Origin: an uncultured Eubacteriales bacterium
GTDB taxonomy: Bacteria > Bacillota > Clostridia > Oscillospirales > Acutalibacteraceae
Direction of reading: 5' to 3'
NCBI GenBank assembly: GCA_934695425.1
Contig: CAKUVH010000007.1
Location: forward strand, 6,820 to 70,819
DNA length: 64,000 bases
Shown piece by piece: positions 52,969 through 60,517 of the stretch (position 1 is its first letter; each line of letters opens with the position of its first letter). The notes below the pieces were generated by a model. It saw only the letters and a program-made list of their open reading frames with translations, made no database searches and was not told the origin of the DNA. The translations under genes and the position numbers were made by a program.

Positions 52969-53489
52969 GATATCTGGATAACGCATTCCAAGGCCAACTT
53001 TTTGCCGATTCTCTTGGTCTGATTTAGAACAAGAGTAACTTTGCCACAAGAGTTTGTATCGTTTTCCATCGTTATTTTATAGTCCATCGGAATTTTTTTA
53101 TCTTTTGTTTTATAGCCATAAACTCCGTGAGCAAACTCCATGGCACTGCGGATATCCTTCATTAAAACTTTCAAAGTTAAGCCTCCGTCTAAGCCTCTGG
53201 ATACGATGTTTAAAAATCTTTCATATTCAAACTTATCGAAATTATCCAGAGTAGCTATATCATCCAAACTAATGTCACGAAAATCCAATTCGACGACTTT
53301 ATCGGTATTGTGAGTACTAACCAAATACGCAATTCCTGCTGCTAATCCGGCGGCGAGACCTGCTCCGCCTACTACGATTTTCTTATGGTTTTTTACGAAT
53401 TCTGAAACAGGATTCTTTGCGCTCAAAGGTGCTCCTTGCGGAATTAACATTAGCGCTGCCATGAGGCTTGATAATAATTTCTTATTCAT
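52941..53489 (-). CDS. Signal/Gly-rich-TM family protein D (frameshifted near C-terminus)
   Basis: A 182-aa protein as read. Signal sequence MNKKLLSSLMAALMLIPQGA with cut after PLSA. Glycine-rich hydrophobic segment IVVGGAGLAAGLAAGIAYLV at about 38-58. The family domain ends NQTKRIGKKLALECVIQ, nearly the same as in E (NQTKRVGKNLALECVIE). The last residues KYAPLLAL look like out-of-frame translation, and the expected acidic tail continues in another frame downstream to 52774. Own promoter and good ribosome-binding site. Confidence 0.78.
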   Translation of the reverse strand: MNKKLLSSLMAALMLIPQGAPLSAKNPVSEFVKNHKKIVVGGAGLAAGLAAGIAYLVSTHNTDKVVELDFRDISLDDIATLDNFDKFEYERFLNIVSRGLDGGLTLKVLMKDIRSAMEFAHGVYGYKTKDKKIPMDYKITMENDTNSCGKVTLVLNQTKRIGKKLALECVIQISKYAPLLAL

Positions 53490-53527
53490 TATTTTTTCTC
53501 CTATACATATTCTTCCAAGATATTATC

Positions 53528-53556
53528 ATTATAACATATTTAAACTGATTTTTCAA
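53528..53556 (-). promoter_or_regulatory. Family-type promoter of protein D gene
   Basis: Minus-strand TTGAAA (53556-53551), 17-nt spacer ending ATATGT, TATAAT (53533-53528). Confidence 0.78.
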
Positions 53557-53582
53557 TTGATTTTTAAATTAGTTTTAATAAA

Positions 53583-53675
53583 TTAATATCCATAGCGCGC
53601 GTCAACGTAAAGTGTATTTCCGGCTCCATCGCGGTCTTCGGATAGTTCAAAATTTGTGTGGTCGGGTTCTATATT
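53583..53675 (-). pseudogene. In-frame continuation of protein E beyond its stop codon
   Basis: After the TAA at 53676-53678 the same frame stays open for 30 codons, encoding NIEPDHTNFELSEDRDGAGN and TLYVDARYGY before a TAA at 53583-53585. FELSEDRD echoes FELSKSDD just before the internal stop. This suggests that the stop is recent and the ancestral protein was longer. Confidence 0.55.
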
Positions 53676-54539
53676 TTAATTTTCGTCGTCGGATTTGGAT
53701 AATTCAAAAATTGAATTATTGGAATCATCATTTTGATTTTCGGCGGTATAATCTCTTAATCCATTTTCTTCGGGATTGCTGTAATCTCTTAATAGATCTG
53801 CTTCCGAATAATCGGCGAAGTAGGAGGCGGAAGAATTAGCGGTGGATTCGAAATTTATTTTTCCCTCTTCGTGTGAAGTTGTTTCAGCGCCGATGTTGTT
53901 GTCAACCAAATTATCAGAAGAATCCGCGGCAACTTCTACCTTTTCACCTTTGGCTTTATTATTTTCTTTTTTTTCGTGAAATTTTTTATTAGCATTTGAA
54001 CATTTGCTTTTTGATTTTTCGATAACGCATTCCAAAGCTAAGTTTTTGCCGACTCTTTTGGTTTGATTCAGAGTGAGAACGACTTCGTTACCATCCTCTG
54101 CGTCAACTTCAACCATCATGTTATAGCCCATCGGAAATGCCTGCGGTTTATAGTAAATCCAAGGTGCTTTGTTTTTTGATTTGAGCCTATAAACTCTGTG
54201 AGCAAGTTTCGTGGCTAAAATGCTGTCCGGCATTGAAATTTTTACAATTTTGCCTTTGTCTAATTTTTCGCATATTTCTTCTGCAACTTTTTCGAATAAA
54301 TCAGCTTCCAAACCGTCCGGACCAACAGGCGGGAATTCCATCTCAGCAACTTTACCGAAATAGGAATTATGAGCCAAATATGCAATTCCTGCTGCCAACC
54401 CGGCAAGGCCCGCTCCGCCTGCTACGAGGGTTTTATTATTTTTTACGAATTCTGAAACGGGGCCTTTTGCGCTCAGGGACATCCCCTGAGGCATTAGCAT
54501 TAACCCTGCCATAAGGCTTGATAATAATTTTTTATTCAT
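53676..54539 (-). CDS. Signal/Gly-rich-TM family protein E
   Basis: A 287-aa protein of unknown function and closest relative of D. Signal sequence MNKKLLSSLMAGLMLMPQGM with cut after SLSA. Glycine-rich segment LVAGGAGLAGLAAGIAYLAH at about 38-58. Family domain to about 180 (NQTKRVGKNLALECVIE). The acidic low-complexity tail is rich in Asn, Ser and Asp, with two LRDY motifs. GGGAGG lies seven bases before the ATG at 54539. Only 34 nt separate it from F, so it is probably co-transcribed with F. Confidence 0.8.
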   Translation of the reverse strand: MNKKLLSSLMAGLMLMPQGMSLSAKGPVSEFVKNNKTLVAGGAGLAGLAAGIAYLAHNSYFGKVAEMEFPPVGPDGLEADLFEKVAEEICEKLDKGKIVKISMPDSILATKLAHRVYRLKSKNKAPWIYYKPQAFPMGYNMMVEVDAEDGNEVVLTLNQTKRVGKNLALECVIEKSKSKCSNANKKFHEKKENNKAKGEKVEVAADSSDNLVDNNIGAETTSHEEGKINFESTANSSASYFADYSEADLLRDYSNPEENGLRDYTAENQNDDSNNSIFELSKSDDEN

Positions 54540-54573
54540 TATTTTTCCTCCCAAAAATATCAATCATTAACTA

Positions 54574-56475
54574 TTAATGTACTGCTTCCCAAGCTGCTAA
54601 TGATGCATTAAAATTATAATTTTGTGCGTAATTTAAGATTTCTTCCAGCTTTTGCATTTGTTCCTTTATACTTGCCCCGGTTTGCTCTCCTCTTAGTAAG
54701 TTTTCAAGTCTGTATCTTAGTGGTCTGGTATTTGTACTTATTTCGGTTCTTATTCTTTTTATGTCTCTTTGCGGTACACATCTCGTTACTATGAATAATA
54801 TTTGGTTTCTCAGTTCTGATAATCTTGATTCAGGCTTGCAATTCATGATGTAATTTACTTGCTTTTGTACTTCTTCAGTTAAACTTCTCCTTAACTTTCT
54901 TTCATATGATCGCCTTGCGGATTCTCTCTGAGCCATTCTCTGTTGTTCTCGCTCTAGGCGAAGTTCTTCTTCCATTCTTGCCAGTGCTTCCGGTCTTGTT
55001 TCTATTCCTGCTACCGGAATCTCGTGTACGTCCCTCAATTCTTGTATTCTTCTTTCATATTCTTGTATATTTCTTTTACTTTCTTCCATAGCCTCTTGTA
55101 TTCTTCTTGCAAATTCTCCGCTAGCCTCGTGTACTTCTTCAGCCATCTCTCTTTTGTCCCTTTCTTCTATCGATTGATCTTGCTCGCTCGCTTGCCTGTA
55201 GATTTCGAGAATGGCTTCTCGCTTCTCTTCTGTACCTCCTCCGACATGTTCGATCGCTTCTTCGACATGTTCGATCGCCTCTCTGCTAAGTTTATTTATC
55301 CCTTGATGTGCTCTGGCGATTTCTTGTCCTTTTTCAAATTCCAGCACTACTGTCGGTCTTGCTTCCGCTTCGATTGCATGTTCCCGTTCTGCTACGGATT
55401 CGGGGGATTCTGTTAATCTAATATCTCCTGTTGCTTCTCTGGCTACTTCTAAAGCTCTCTGATTCAGTCTTTCAGCGTCTTCTTGTGAATCGCTTTCTAT
55501 TCTTTCAAATGATTCTTTGATATTTCCCGTTACTTCCTCTACGGACAGAGACGGCATGCGTTCTTGCATCAGTCCGTTCAATGACTCTTGGATTTTTTCT
55601 CTTAATTCGTCGGATACGCCTGTTCTTTCTTCTCTTGCTCTTTTTAATCTTTCGGCTCCATCTTTAAATACTCGACTTATTTCTTCTGACATTTTCCTTA
55701 AAGCTTCTATTGATTGCATCTTTTCTTTTGCTTGGCGTATTTTTACGTCAAGTAATTCTTCTAAGTCGAGCTTTTTCACTGCCGGTGCTTCGTGTTTTTT
55801 CGGTTCTTCTTTGACTATTTTTTTAGGCGCTTCTTTGGGCTGCTCTTTAGGCTGCTCCTTTGGAACTTCTTTAAGTTCTTCTTTAACTGCTTTTTTAGGT
55901 GCGTCTTGTCTTTTTTCTTCCGGCTTAACTTCTGGTTTAATCTCGGGTTTAACTTCAGGTTTAACTTCATGTTTAGGCGCGGCAGGTTTAACTTCAGCCG
56001 GTTTTTCGACTTCAAATCTAACGTCGAATTCTTCAGGTTGGCCCTCTTTTTTAGGTCTGGGCATTACTATAAAGGTTCCTGTGGCATTATCAGGGACATT
56101 ATGAACGCTGCCGTTAACTTTCAAGCCTGAGGCTTCCATCTCTGATTTAAATTTTTTAGCATCGTTTGCGGAAAAAGCCTCAACTTTTACGGATTCGCCT
56201 TTTTTTACATTATCGATAACTTCTTTTTTAATTTCTTCGACGTTGGCATTAGGTTTCTTAACAATTCTATGTATAATCTTTGCAGCGGCAACTGCAGCGA
56301 TAGGTGCAGCAATAATTCCGCCTACAACAAGCAAAGTTTTTACGGGGTTCGAAACAGCGGTGCTTACAACATTGCCTACGCATTTCAATTTCTGGGGCTC
56401 CATTGCTTCGGAAGCAATGCTCGAGTTTGCCAAAAGCATTCCTGACATAGTTAATGATAATAATTTCTTGTTCAT
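54574..56475 (-). CDS. Signal/Gly-rich-TM family protein F with long coiled coil
   Basis: A 633-aa protein. Signal sequence MNKKLLSLTMSGMLLANSSI. Second hydrophobic segment TLLVVGGIIAAPIAAVAAAK at residues about 47-68. Family-type domain at about 75-160 (GTFIVMPRPKKEGQPEEFDV). Then a Pro/Lys/Glu repeat linker (PEVKPEIKPEVKPEEKRQ and KEQPKEQPKEAPKK) and about 400 residues of highly charged helix typical of coiled coil. It ends with a compact part containing two cysteines (NCKPE, RCVPQ). GGAGG lies eight bases before the ATG at 56475; the frame opens 15 nt earlier. Function unknown; a rod-like surface or host-contact protein is plausible. Confidence 0.8.
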   Translation of the reverse strand: MNKKLLSLTMSGMLLANSSIASEAMEPQKLKCVGNVVSTAVSNPVKTLLVVGGIIAAPIAAVAAAKIIHRIVKKPNANVEEIKKEVIDNVKKGESVKVEAFSANDAKKFKSEMEASGLKVNGSVHNVPDNATGTFIVMPRPKKEGQPEEFDVRFEVEKPAEVKPAAPKHEVKPEVKPEIKPEVKPEEKRQDAPKKAVKEELKEVPKEQPKEQPKEAPKKIVKEEPKKHEAPAVKKLDLEELLDVKIRQAKEKMQSIEALRKMSEEISRVFKDGAERLKRAREERTGVSDELREKIQESLNGLMQERMPSLSVEEVTGNIKESFERIESDSQEDAERLNQRALEVAREATGDIRLTESPESVAEREHAIEAEARPTVVLEFEKGQEIARAHQGINKLSREAIEHVEEAIEHVGGGTEEKREAILEIYRQASEQDQSIEERDKREMAEEVHEASGEFARRIQEAMEESKRNIQEYERRIQELRDVHEIPVAGIETRPEALARMEEELRLEREQQRMAQRESARRSYERKLRRSLTEEVQKQVNYIMNCKPESRLSELRNQILFIVTRCVPQRDIKRIRTEISTNTRPLRYRLENLLRGEQTGASIKEQMQKLEEILNYAQNYNFNASLAAWEAVH

Positions 56476-56507
56476 TATTTTCTCCTCCATTAATGTTCTA
56501 TGGTAGT

Positions 56508-56536
56508 ATTATAACATATTCAATCAAATTTGTAAA
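56508..56536 (-). promoter_or_regulatory. Family-type promoter of proteins F and E
   Basis: Minus-strand TTTACA (56536-56531), 17-nt spacer ending ATATGT, TATAAT (56513-56508). Confidence 0.82.
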
Positions 56537-56564
56537 GTGATTTTAACAATTATTTCAATATGAT

Positions 56565-57221
56565 TTAATTTAGATCTTCTGTGAAAAATTTTTCGCAACT
56601 AAACATCTGTCGCAACGGAGACGGCATTCTGCACAGGTGTTTAGGGTAAATTTTTCTTGGAAGAATTAAAATTTTGGGTTCTGATTTGGGTTCTTCTTTT
56701 GGTTTTTCTTCCAATTTTGGAATTTCATATTTTAACATTCCTATTTTTGCGAATTCATACTTCGGGCGGATGTTTTTTTCAATAAATGATTTCATATTTA
56801 CCATGGATTTAATACAGGTTTCATTTTTATCGGACACAAAAAATATTTCAAATTTTTTAATAAAGGGTGTTTCTCCGAAACTTTCAAAAAAATATCGAGC
56901 ATTATTTTCGTTCATAACGAGGATTTCCGAGGCATTATTATAGTTTTTCTTTATGTAACATTCGCCTTGCGGGTCGGCGTTAAACTTGTAAGGTCGGGCA
57001 TCGAAAGCCTTTCCGAGTGCGACGTAATCCGAACCTTCGCACACAACAAAAACTGTTAAAGAAAATTTTTCGAAACATTTCGATTTGATATCATCGTGGG
57101 TTTCTAAACATTCAACCTCATACGAATAATAATTATCCTGCAAAGGCTTTAAAGCATGGGCTTCGGAACATTTTCCACATACAAGCGCGGCCATCGTACA
57201 AATTAGTAAAAATTTTTTCAT
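56565..57221 (-). CDS. Small secreted protein G, unknown
   Basis: A 218-aa protein with a signal peptide (MKKFLLICTMAALVCGKCSE then AHA) but no second hydrophobic segment, unlike A-F. The body is an alpha/beta domain with several cysteines (VECLETHDDIKSKCFEKF, GECYIKK, ETCIKS) that could form disulfides. A Lys/Pro/Glu linker (EEKPKEEPKSEPK) precedes a C-terminal part RKIYPKHLCRMPSPLRQ. A start three codons upstream (57230) is possible. It lies next to F with its own promoter of the same architecture, so it may be a distant or functionally linked member. Confidence 0.75.
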   Translation of the reverse strand: MKKFLLICTMAALVCGKCSEAHALKPLQDNYYSYEVECLETHDDIKSKCFEKFSLTVFVVCEGSDYVALGKAFDARPYKFNADPQGECYIKKNYNNASEILVMNENNARYFFESFGETPFIKKFEIFFVSDKNETCIKSMVNMKSFIEKNIRPKYEFAKIGMLKYEIPKLEEKPKEEPKSEPKILILPRKIYPKHLCRMPSPLRQMFSCEKFFTEDLN

Positions 57222-57270
57222 AACACTCATCTTTCTTAAATTTTTTTAAATCTTAATCGATTCTTATTGT

Positions 57271-57299
57271 ATTATAACACAAAAACTAAAATAATGCAA
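57271..57299 (-). promoter_or_regulatory. Promoter of protein G gene
   Basis: Minus-strand TTGCAT (57299-57294), 17-nt spacer ending GTGT, TATAAT (57276-57271). Confidence 0.78.
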
Positions 57300-57446
57300 C
57301 ACTTTAATTATGTTTAGGTTAATTTACAATTTAAAAATAATTTTTTGAAATCATTTTCATAAATTTGTACACCCAATAGTAAAAATATATTTACTTTTCA
57401 CAAATTCCACATTGTTTTCAACAATTCATTTTAAAAAATCAGATTA

Positions 57447-57475
57447 TTGACAATTATTTTTAAAAAAGGTAGAAT
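57447..57475 (+). promoter_or_regulatory. Promoter of tRNA-Ala
   Basis: TTGACA, 17-nt spacer, TAGAAT, ending 16 nt before the tRNA. Confidence 0.8.
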
Positions 57476-57491
57476 ATATTTAAATTATTGT

Positions 57492-57567
57492 GGGCTTATA
57501 GCTCAGTTGGTAGAGCGCCGCGTTCGCAATGCGGAGGCCAGGGGTTCGAATCCCCTTAAGTCCACCA
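57492..57567 (+). tRNA. tRNA-Ala (anticodon CGC)
   Basis: A 76-nt cloverleaf with encoded CCA. The acceptor stem GGGCTTA/TAAGTCC contains the G3-U70 wobble pair that identifies alanine tRNAs. D-arm GCTC-AGTTGGTA-GAGC, anticodon loop TTCGCAA giving anticodon CGC (reads GCG), and T-arm AGGGG-TTCGAAT-CCCCT. Confidence 0.96.
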
Positions 57568-57575
57568 AAACAAAG

Positions 57576-57602
57576 AAAAGCTCGGCTAAGCCGGGCTTTT
57601 TT
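57576..57602 (+). terminator. Terminator of tRNA-Ala
   Basis: A 10-bp stem (AAAGCTCGGC with GCCGGGCTTT), three-base loop, then TTTTTT. Confidence 0.9.
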
Positions 57603-57626
57603 GATGTTAAATTTATTATATTTAGT

Positions 57627-57965
57627 TCAGCTGCAATAATCTTCCATGATTATACTCAAGTCTTTTTCGCCCGAAACCATTATGCCTTTTTCCAGTAATT
57701 TTCTATCTTCGGGAGGAAGTTCGCTCACCGAAACGCTCGTGGTTTTGAGCGGCATATCACTGCCGCTTTCAAAGACCGCTATATTTCCTTTATATTCTTT
57801 AACGCAATATTTTTGAGCAGGAGGAATTTTTTCGGGAGGTTCTTTTTCGGCCGAAACCACGGAAGAATCTTTTTGATTTACTTCTCTTTCCGATGAAAAA
57901 TAAAAAAACGAACCTATTATTCCTAAAAACATGACGAATACAGTAGCGATAAATAATTTTTTCAA
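57627..57965 (-). CDS. BofC C-terminal-like membrane-anchored protein
   Basis: A 112-aa protein with an N-terminal hydrophobic anchor (LFIATVFVMFLGIIGSFFYF). After a Pro/Glu linker comes a short domain CVKEYKGNIAVFESGSDMPL with ELPPEDRKLLEKGIMVSGEK. This resembles the BofC C-terminal domain seen in many Clostridia; BofC of Bacillus regulates a sporulation protease in the intermembrane space. The assignment is by pattern only, and the role here is unknown. Confidence 0.65.
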   Translation of the reverse strand: MKKLFIATVFVMFLGIIGSFFYFSSEREVNQKDSSVVSAEKEPPEKIPPAQKYCVKEYKGNIAVFESGSDMPLKTTSVSVSELPPEDRKLLEKGIMVSGEKDLSIIMEDYCS

Positions 57966-58063
57966 TCCAAAACACCTCGCAACGGCTTTAATTTTAAAAT
58001 TATTATTGACTGAAAAAACAAACTATATTCATGATTCGGGAGTAAATTTATTATATTTTAAAA

Positions 58064-58092
58064 TTGAATTTTTTAATAATTTTTGGTATAAT
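58064..58092 (+). promoter_or_regulatory. Promoter of the thyX region
   Basis: TTGAAT, 17-nt spacer, TATAAT, about 40 nt before the thyX start. Confidence 0.75.
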
Positions 58093-58134
58093 TTTTATTC
58101 TGTGAAATAATTTATGATGAAGGAAATTGTAAAA

Positions 58135-58884
58135 ATGAATGTAAAATTACTCGAATTCACTCCTAATCCCGAAAAAATCGTAGCAACAGCAGCAAGGCTT
58201 TGTTATTCGCCGGCGACAATCGACGAAACAAGTGAAAATTTAACTCCCGAAAAAATAAGTTCATTTGTTAAAATGCTGGCATCTATGGGGCACGAAAGCC
58301 CTTTGGAGCACATAAGTTTTACATTCGGAATAGAAGGGGTTTCGCGTTCATTGCTCGCTCAGCTCACCAGGCATAGAATCGCTTCGTATTCGGTTCAAAG
58401 TCAACGATATGTAAATTTATCGAATTTTGAATATGTGATTCCGCCCGAGATAGAAAGCATACCCGAAGCCAAGAAAAGTTTCACAGATATTATGAATTAT
58501 CTTGAAAAGCAATACGAGATTCTCACGGATATCTTGAAGAAAAAGCACATGGAAAACCAAAAAGATAATTCGATAGAAGCCGAGAAATCGTGCGAAAAAT
58601 CGGCAATAGAAGATGCAAGATATATTCTTCCGAACGCATGCACAACCAAAATTATTTGCACGTTTAACGCCAGAAGTCTTCTTAATTTTTTTAATCACAG
58701 GTGTTGCAACAGAGCTCAGTGGGAAATAAGAAATTTAGCTTTGGAAATGTTAAAACTTGTAAAAAAAGAAGCACCGAATATTTTTTATAAAGCCGGGCCT
58801 TCATGCGTCAGAGGGGCGTGTCCTGAAGGGAAAATGTCGTGCAAAAAAGCCGGAGAAATGAAAAAATTATTCGAAAATTTATAA
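58135..58884 (+). CDS. thyX: Flavin-dependent thymidylate synthase ThyX
   Basis: Makes dTMP from dUMP using FAD, NADPH and methylene-THF, 249 aa. The ThyX signature RHRIASYSVQSQRY is near residue 78. HESPLEHISFTF and the C-terminal FNHRCCNRAQWEIR region are also typical. AAGGA lies ten bases before the ATG at 58135; the frame opens 21 nt earlier. It is followed by tmk, giving two consecutive steps of dTTP synthesis. Confidence 0.95.
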   Translation: MNVKLLEFTPNPEKIVATAARLCYSPATIDETSENLTPEKISSFVKMLASMGHESPLEHISFTFGIEGVSRSLLAQLTRHRIASYSVQSQRYVNLSNFEYVIPPEIESIPEAKKSFTDIMNYLEKQYEILTDILKKKHMENQKDNSIEAEKSCEKSAIEDARYILPNACTTKIICTFNARSLLNFFNHRCCNRAQWEIRNLALEMLKLVKKEAPNIFYKAGPSCVRGACPEGKMSCKKAGEMKKLFENL

Positions 58885-58919
58885 AATCAAGGAAGTGAAT
58901 CGCATTTTTAGGCGACAAT

Positions 58920-59579
58920 ATGGAAGGAAAGCTCATTGTAATCGAAGGACTTGATGGGTGCGGAAAAAACACTCAGGTAAAGCTATTGGTGGAATTTTTA
59001 AAAAACAAGAACAAAAAGGTAAAATATTTATCTTTTCCGGATTATAACGAGCCGTCATCATCGCTGATAAAAATGTATTTAAACCGAGAATTCGGGGAAA
59101 ATCCCGACGAAGTGAATGCATATGCGGCTTCTTCTTTTTATGCGGTTGACAGGTACGCAAGTTATAAAAAATTTTGGGAAAAAAATTATAAATCCGGCGA
59201 AATTATAATTTGCGACAGGTACACAACTTCCAACACGTTTTATCAAATGTCCAAACTCCCGAAAAGCGAGTGGGAAAATTATTTAACTTGGCTGTATGAT
59301 TATGAATATAATAAATTAGGTCTGCCCAAACCGAATAATGTGATATTTTTAAATGTGCCTGTGGAAGTTTCTCAAAGCCTCATGAAAAAGCGATATTCCG
59401 GGGATGACAGCAAAAAAGATTTGCACGAAGCGAATGTTGAATTCTTAAAAAACTGTAAAGAAGCGGCGAAATACGTAATTAAAAAGGACAGCTGGACGGA
59501 AATTTCTTGCACAAAAGAAAATAAAATGCGAAAAATTGAGGACATACACGATGAAATTGTAAAAAATATAAATATTTAA
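58920..59579 (+). CDS. tmk: Thymidylate kinase
   Basis: Phosphorylates dTMP to dTDP, 219 aa. P-loop GLDGCGKNTQVK near residue 10, DRYASYKKFW and CDRYTTSNTFYQMSK match the nucleoside monophosphate-binding DR motifs of the thymidylate kinase-like family. The GKN instead of GKT/S P-loop form is seen in some clostridial members. It directly follows thyX. Confidence 0.9.
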   Translation: MEGKLIVIEGLDGCGKNTQVKLLVEFLKNKNKKVKYLSFPDYNEPSSSLIKMYLNREFGENPDEVNAYAASSFYAVDRYASYKKFWEKNYKSGEIIICDRYTTSNTFYQMSKLPKSEWENYLTWLYDYEYNKLGLPKPNNVIFLNVPVEVSQSLMKKRYSGDDSKKDLHEANVEFLKNCKEAAKYVIKKDSWTEISCTKENKMRKIEDIHDEIVKNINI

Positions 59580-59599
59580 AATTACAAAGGAGGAAGAAA

Positions 59600-60517
59600 A
59601 TGGAAATTAAATTTATTGCTCCTGACATCGAAATGAAAACCAAATTTGACAAATTTTTAAGTTCAAAAAATTCTCAAGATGAGCTTTCTGCTTTCGGAAC
59701 GCACTTTATATGGTCGGAACGCTACGGAACAAAAATTCACATGGATGAAAATTTTGCTTTGATAAAAACGGATAAAAATGATTTAAATTATTATTTCCCT
59801 ATTGGAAAATTGAACGATGAAGAGCTAAAAAAAGCGATTAATTACCTGATGGAAGACTGCAAAAACAGCGGCGGAAAAGAATTTAAGATTTCGAGGCTGA
59901 ACAAACAAGACGCTGAATCTTTGGAGAGGATCATGCCGGGCGAGTTTGAAATAAATGAAAATCGCGATAGGTTTGAGTATATATATAATTCGGAGGATTT
60001 GGCAAATTTAAAGGGGAAAAAATATCACGGAAAGCGCAATCATATTTCAAAATTCAAAAATCTTTATGATTGGACTTACGAGAAAATTGTTCCCGAGAAA
60101 AAAGAAATTTATTTGAAATTTTTCGAAAAATGGTTTGAAAAAAATTCTGAAAAAGAAGGAAAAGATTCTATCGAAGAATTTAAAGCCATTAAAAAATCTT
60201 TTGAAAACTATGAAAAACTGGAATTTGAGGGTGGAATTATACTGGTAGACGGCGAAATAACGGCGTGCACAATAGGCGAAAAAATAAACGGCGAGAATTT
60301 TGTGGTCCATTTTGAGAAGGCGTTCACTGAATTCGAGGGCGCTTATACGATTATAAATCAGGAATTTTCCAAGACTTTAGAAGAGAGATTTAAATTTATA
60401 AACCGCGAAGAAGATTTGGGGATTGAAGGATTAAGAAAGGCTAAGCTTTCTTACAAGCCTTTCTTGTTGCTGGAAAAATATGATGCTGTTGGAAAAACCG
60501 GCAAATTAGACTACTAA
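59600..60517 (+). CDS. DUF2156 (phosphatidylglycerol lysyltransferase C-terminal-like) protein
   Basis: A 305-aa protein of the double-GNAT DUF2156 group, with NRDRFEYIYNSEDLANLKGK and KKYHGKRNHISKFKN, and a second half VDGEITACTIGEKINGENFV. The motif YHGKRNHI is typical of clostridial members. The substrate is unknown; related domains transfer aminoacyl groups from tRNA to lipids. AGGAGG precedes the ATG. Its stop overlaps the likely start of the next gene. Confidence 0.82.
   Translation: MEIKFIAPDIEMKTKFDKFLSSKNSQDELSAFGTHFIWSERYGTKIHMDENFALIKTDKNDLNYYFPIGKLNDEELKKAINYLMEDCKNSGGKEFKISRLNKQDAESLERIMPGEFEINENRDRFEYIYNSEDLANLKGKKYHGKRNHISKFKNLYDWTYEKIVPEKKEIYLKFFEKWFEKNSEKEGKDSIEEFKAIKKSFENYEKLEFEGGIILVDGEITACTIGEKINGENFVVHFEKAFTEFEGAYTIINQEFSKTLEERFKFINREEDLGIEGLRKAKLSYKPFLLLEKYDAVGKTGKLDY

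Noticed and set aside
55517..56130. Plus-strand frames opposite protein F
   Set aside because: They are shadows of the Lys/Glu/Pro-rich coding region, with no initiation signals and no recognisable product.
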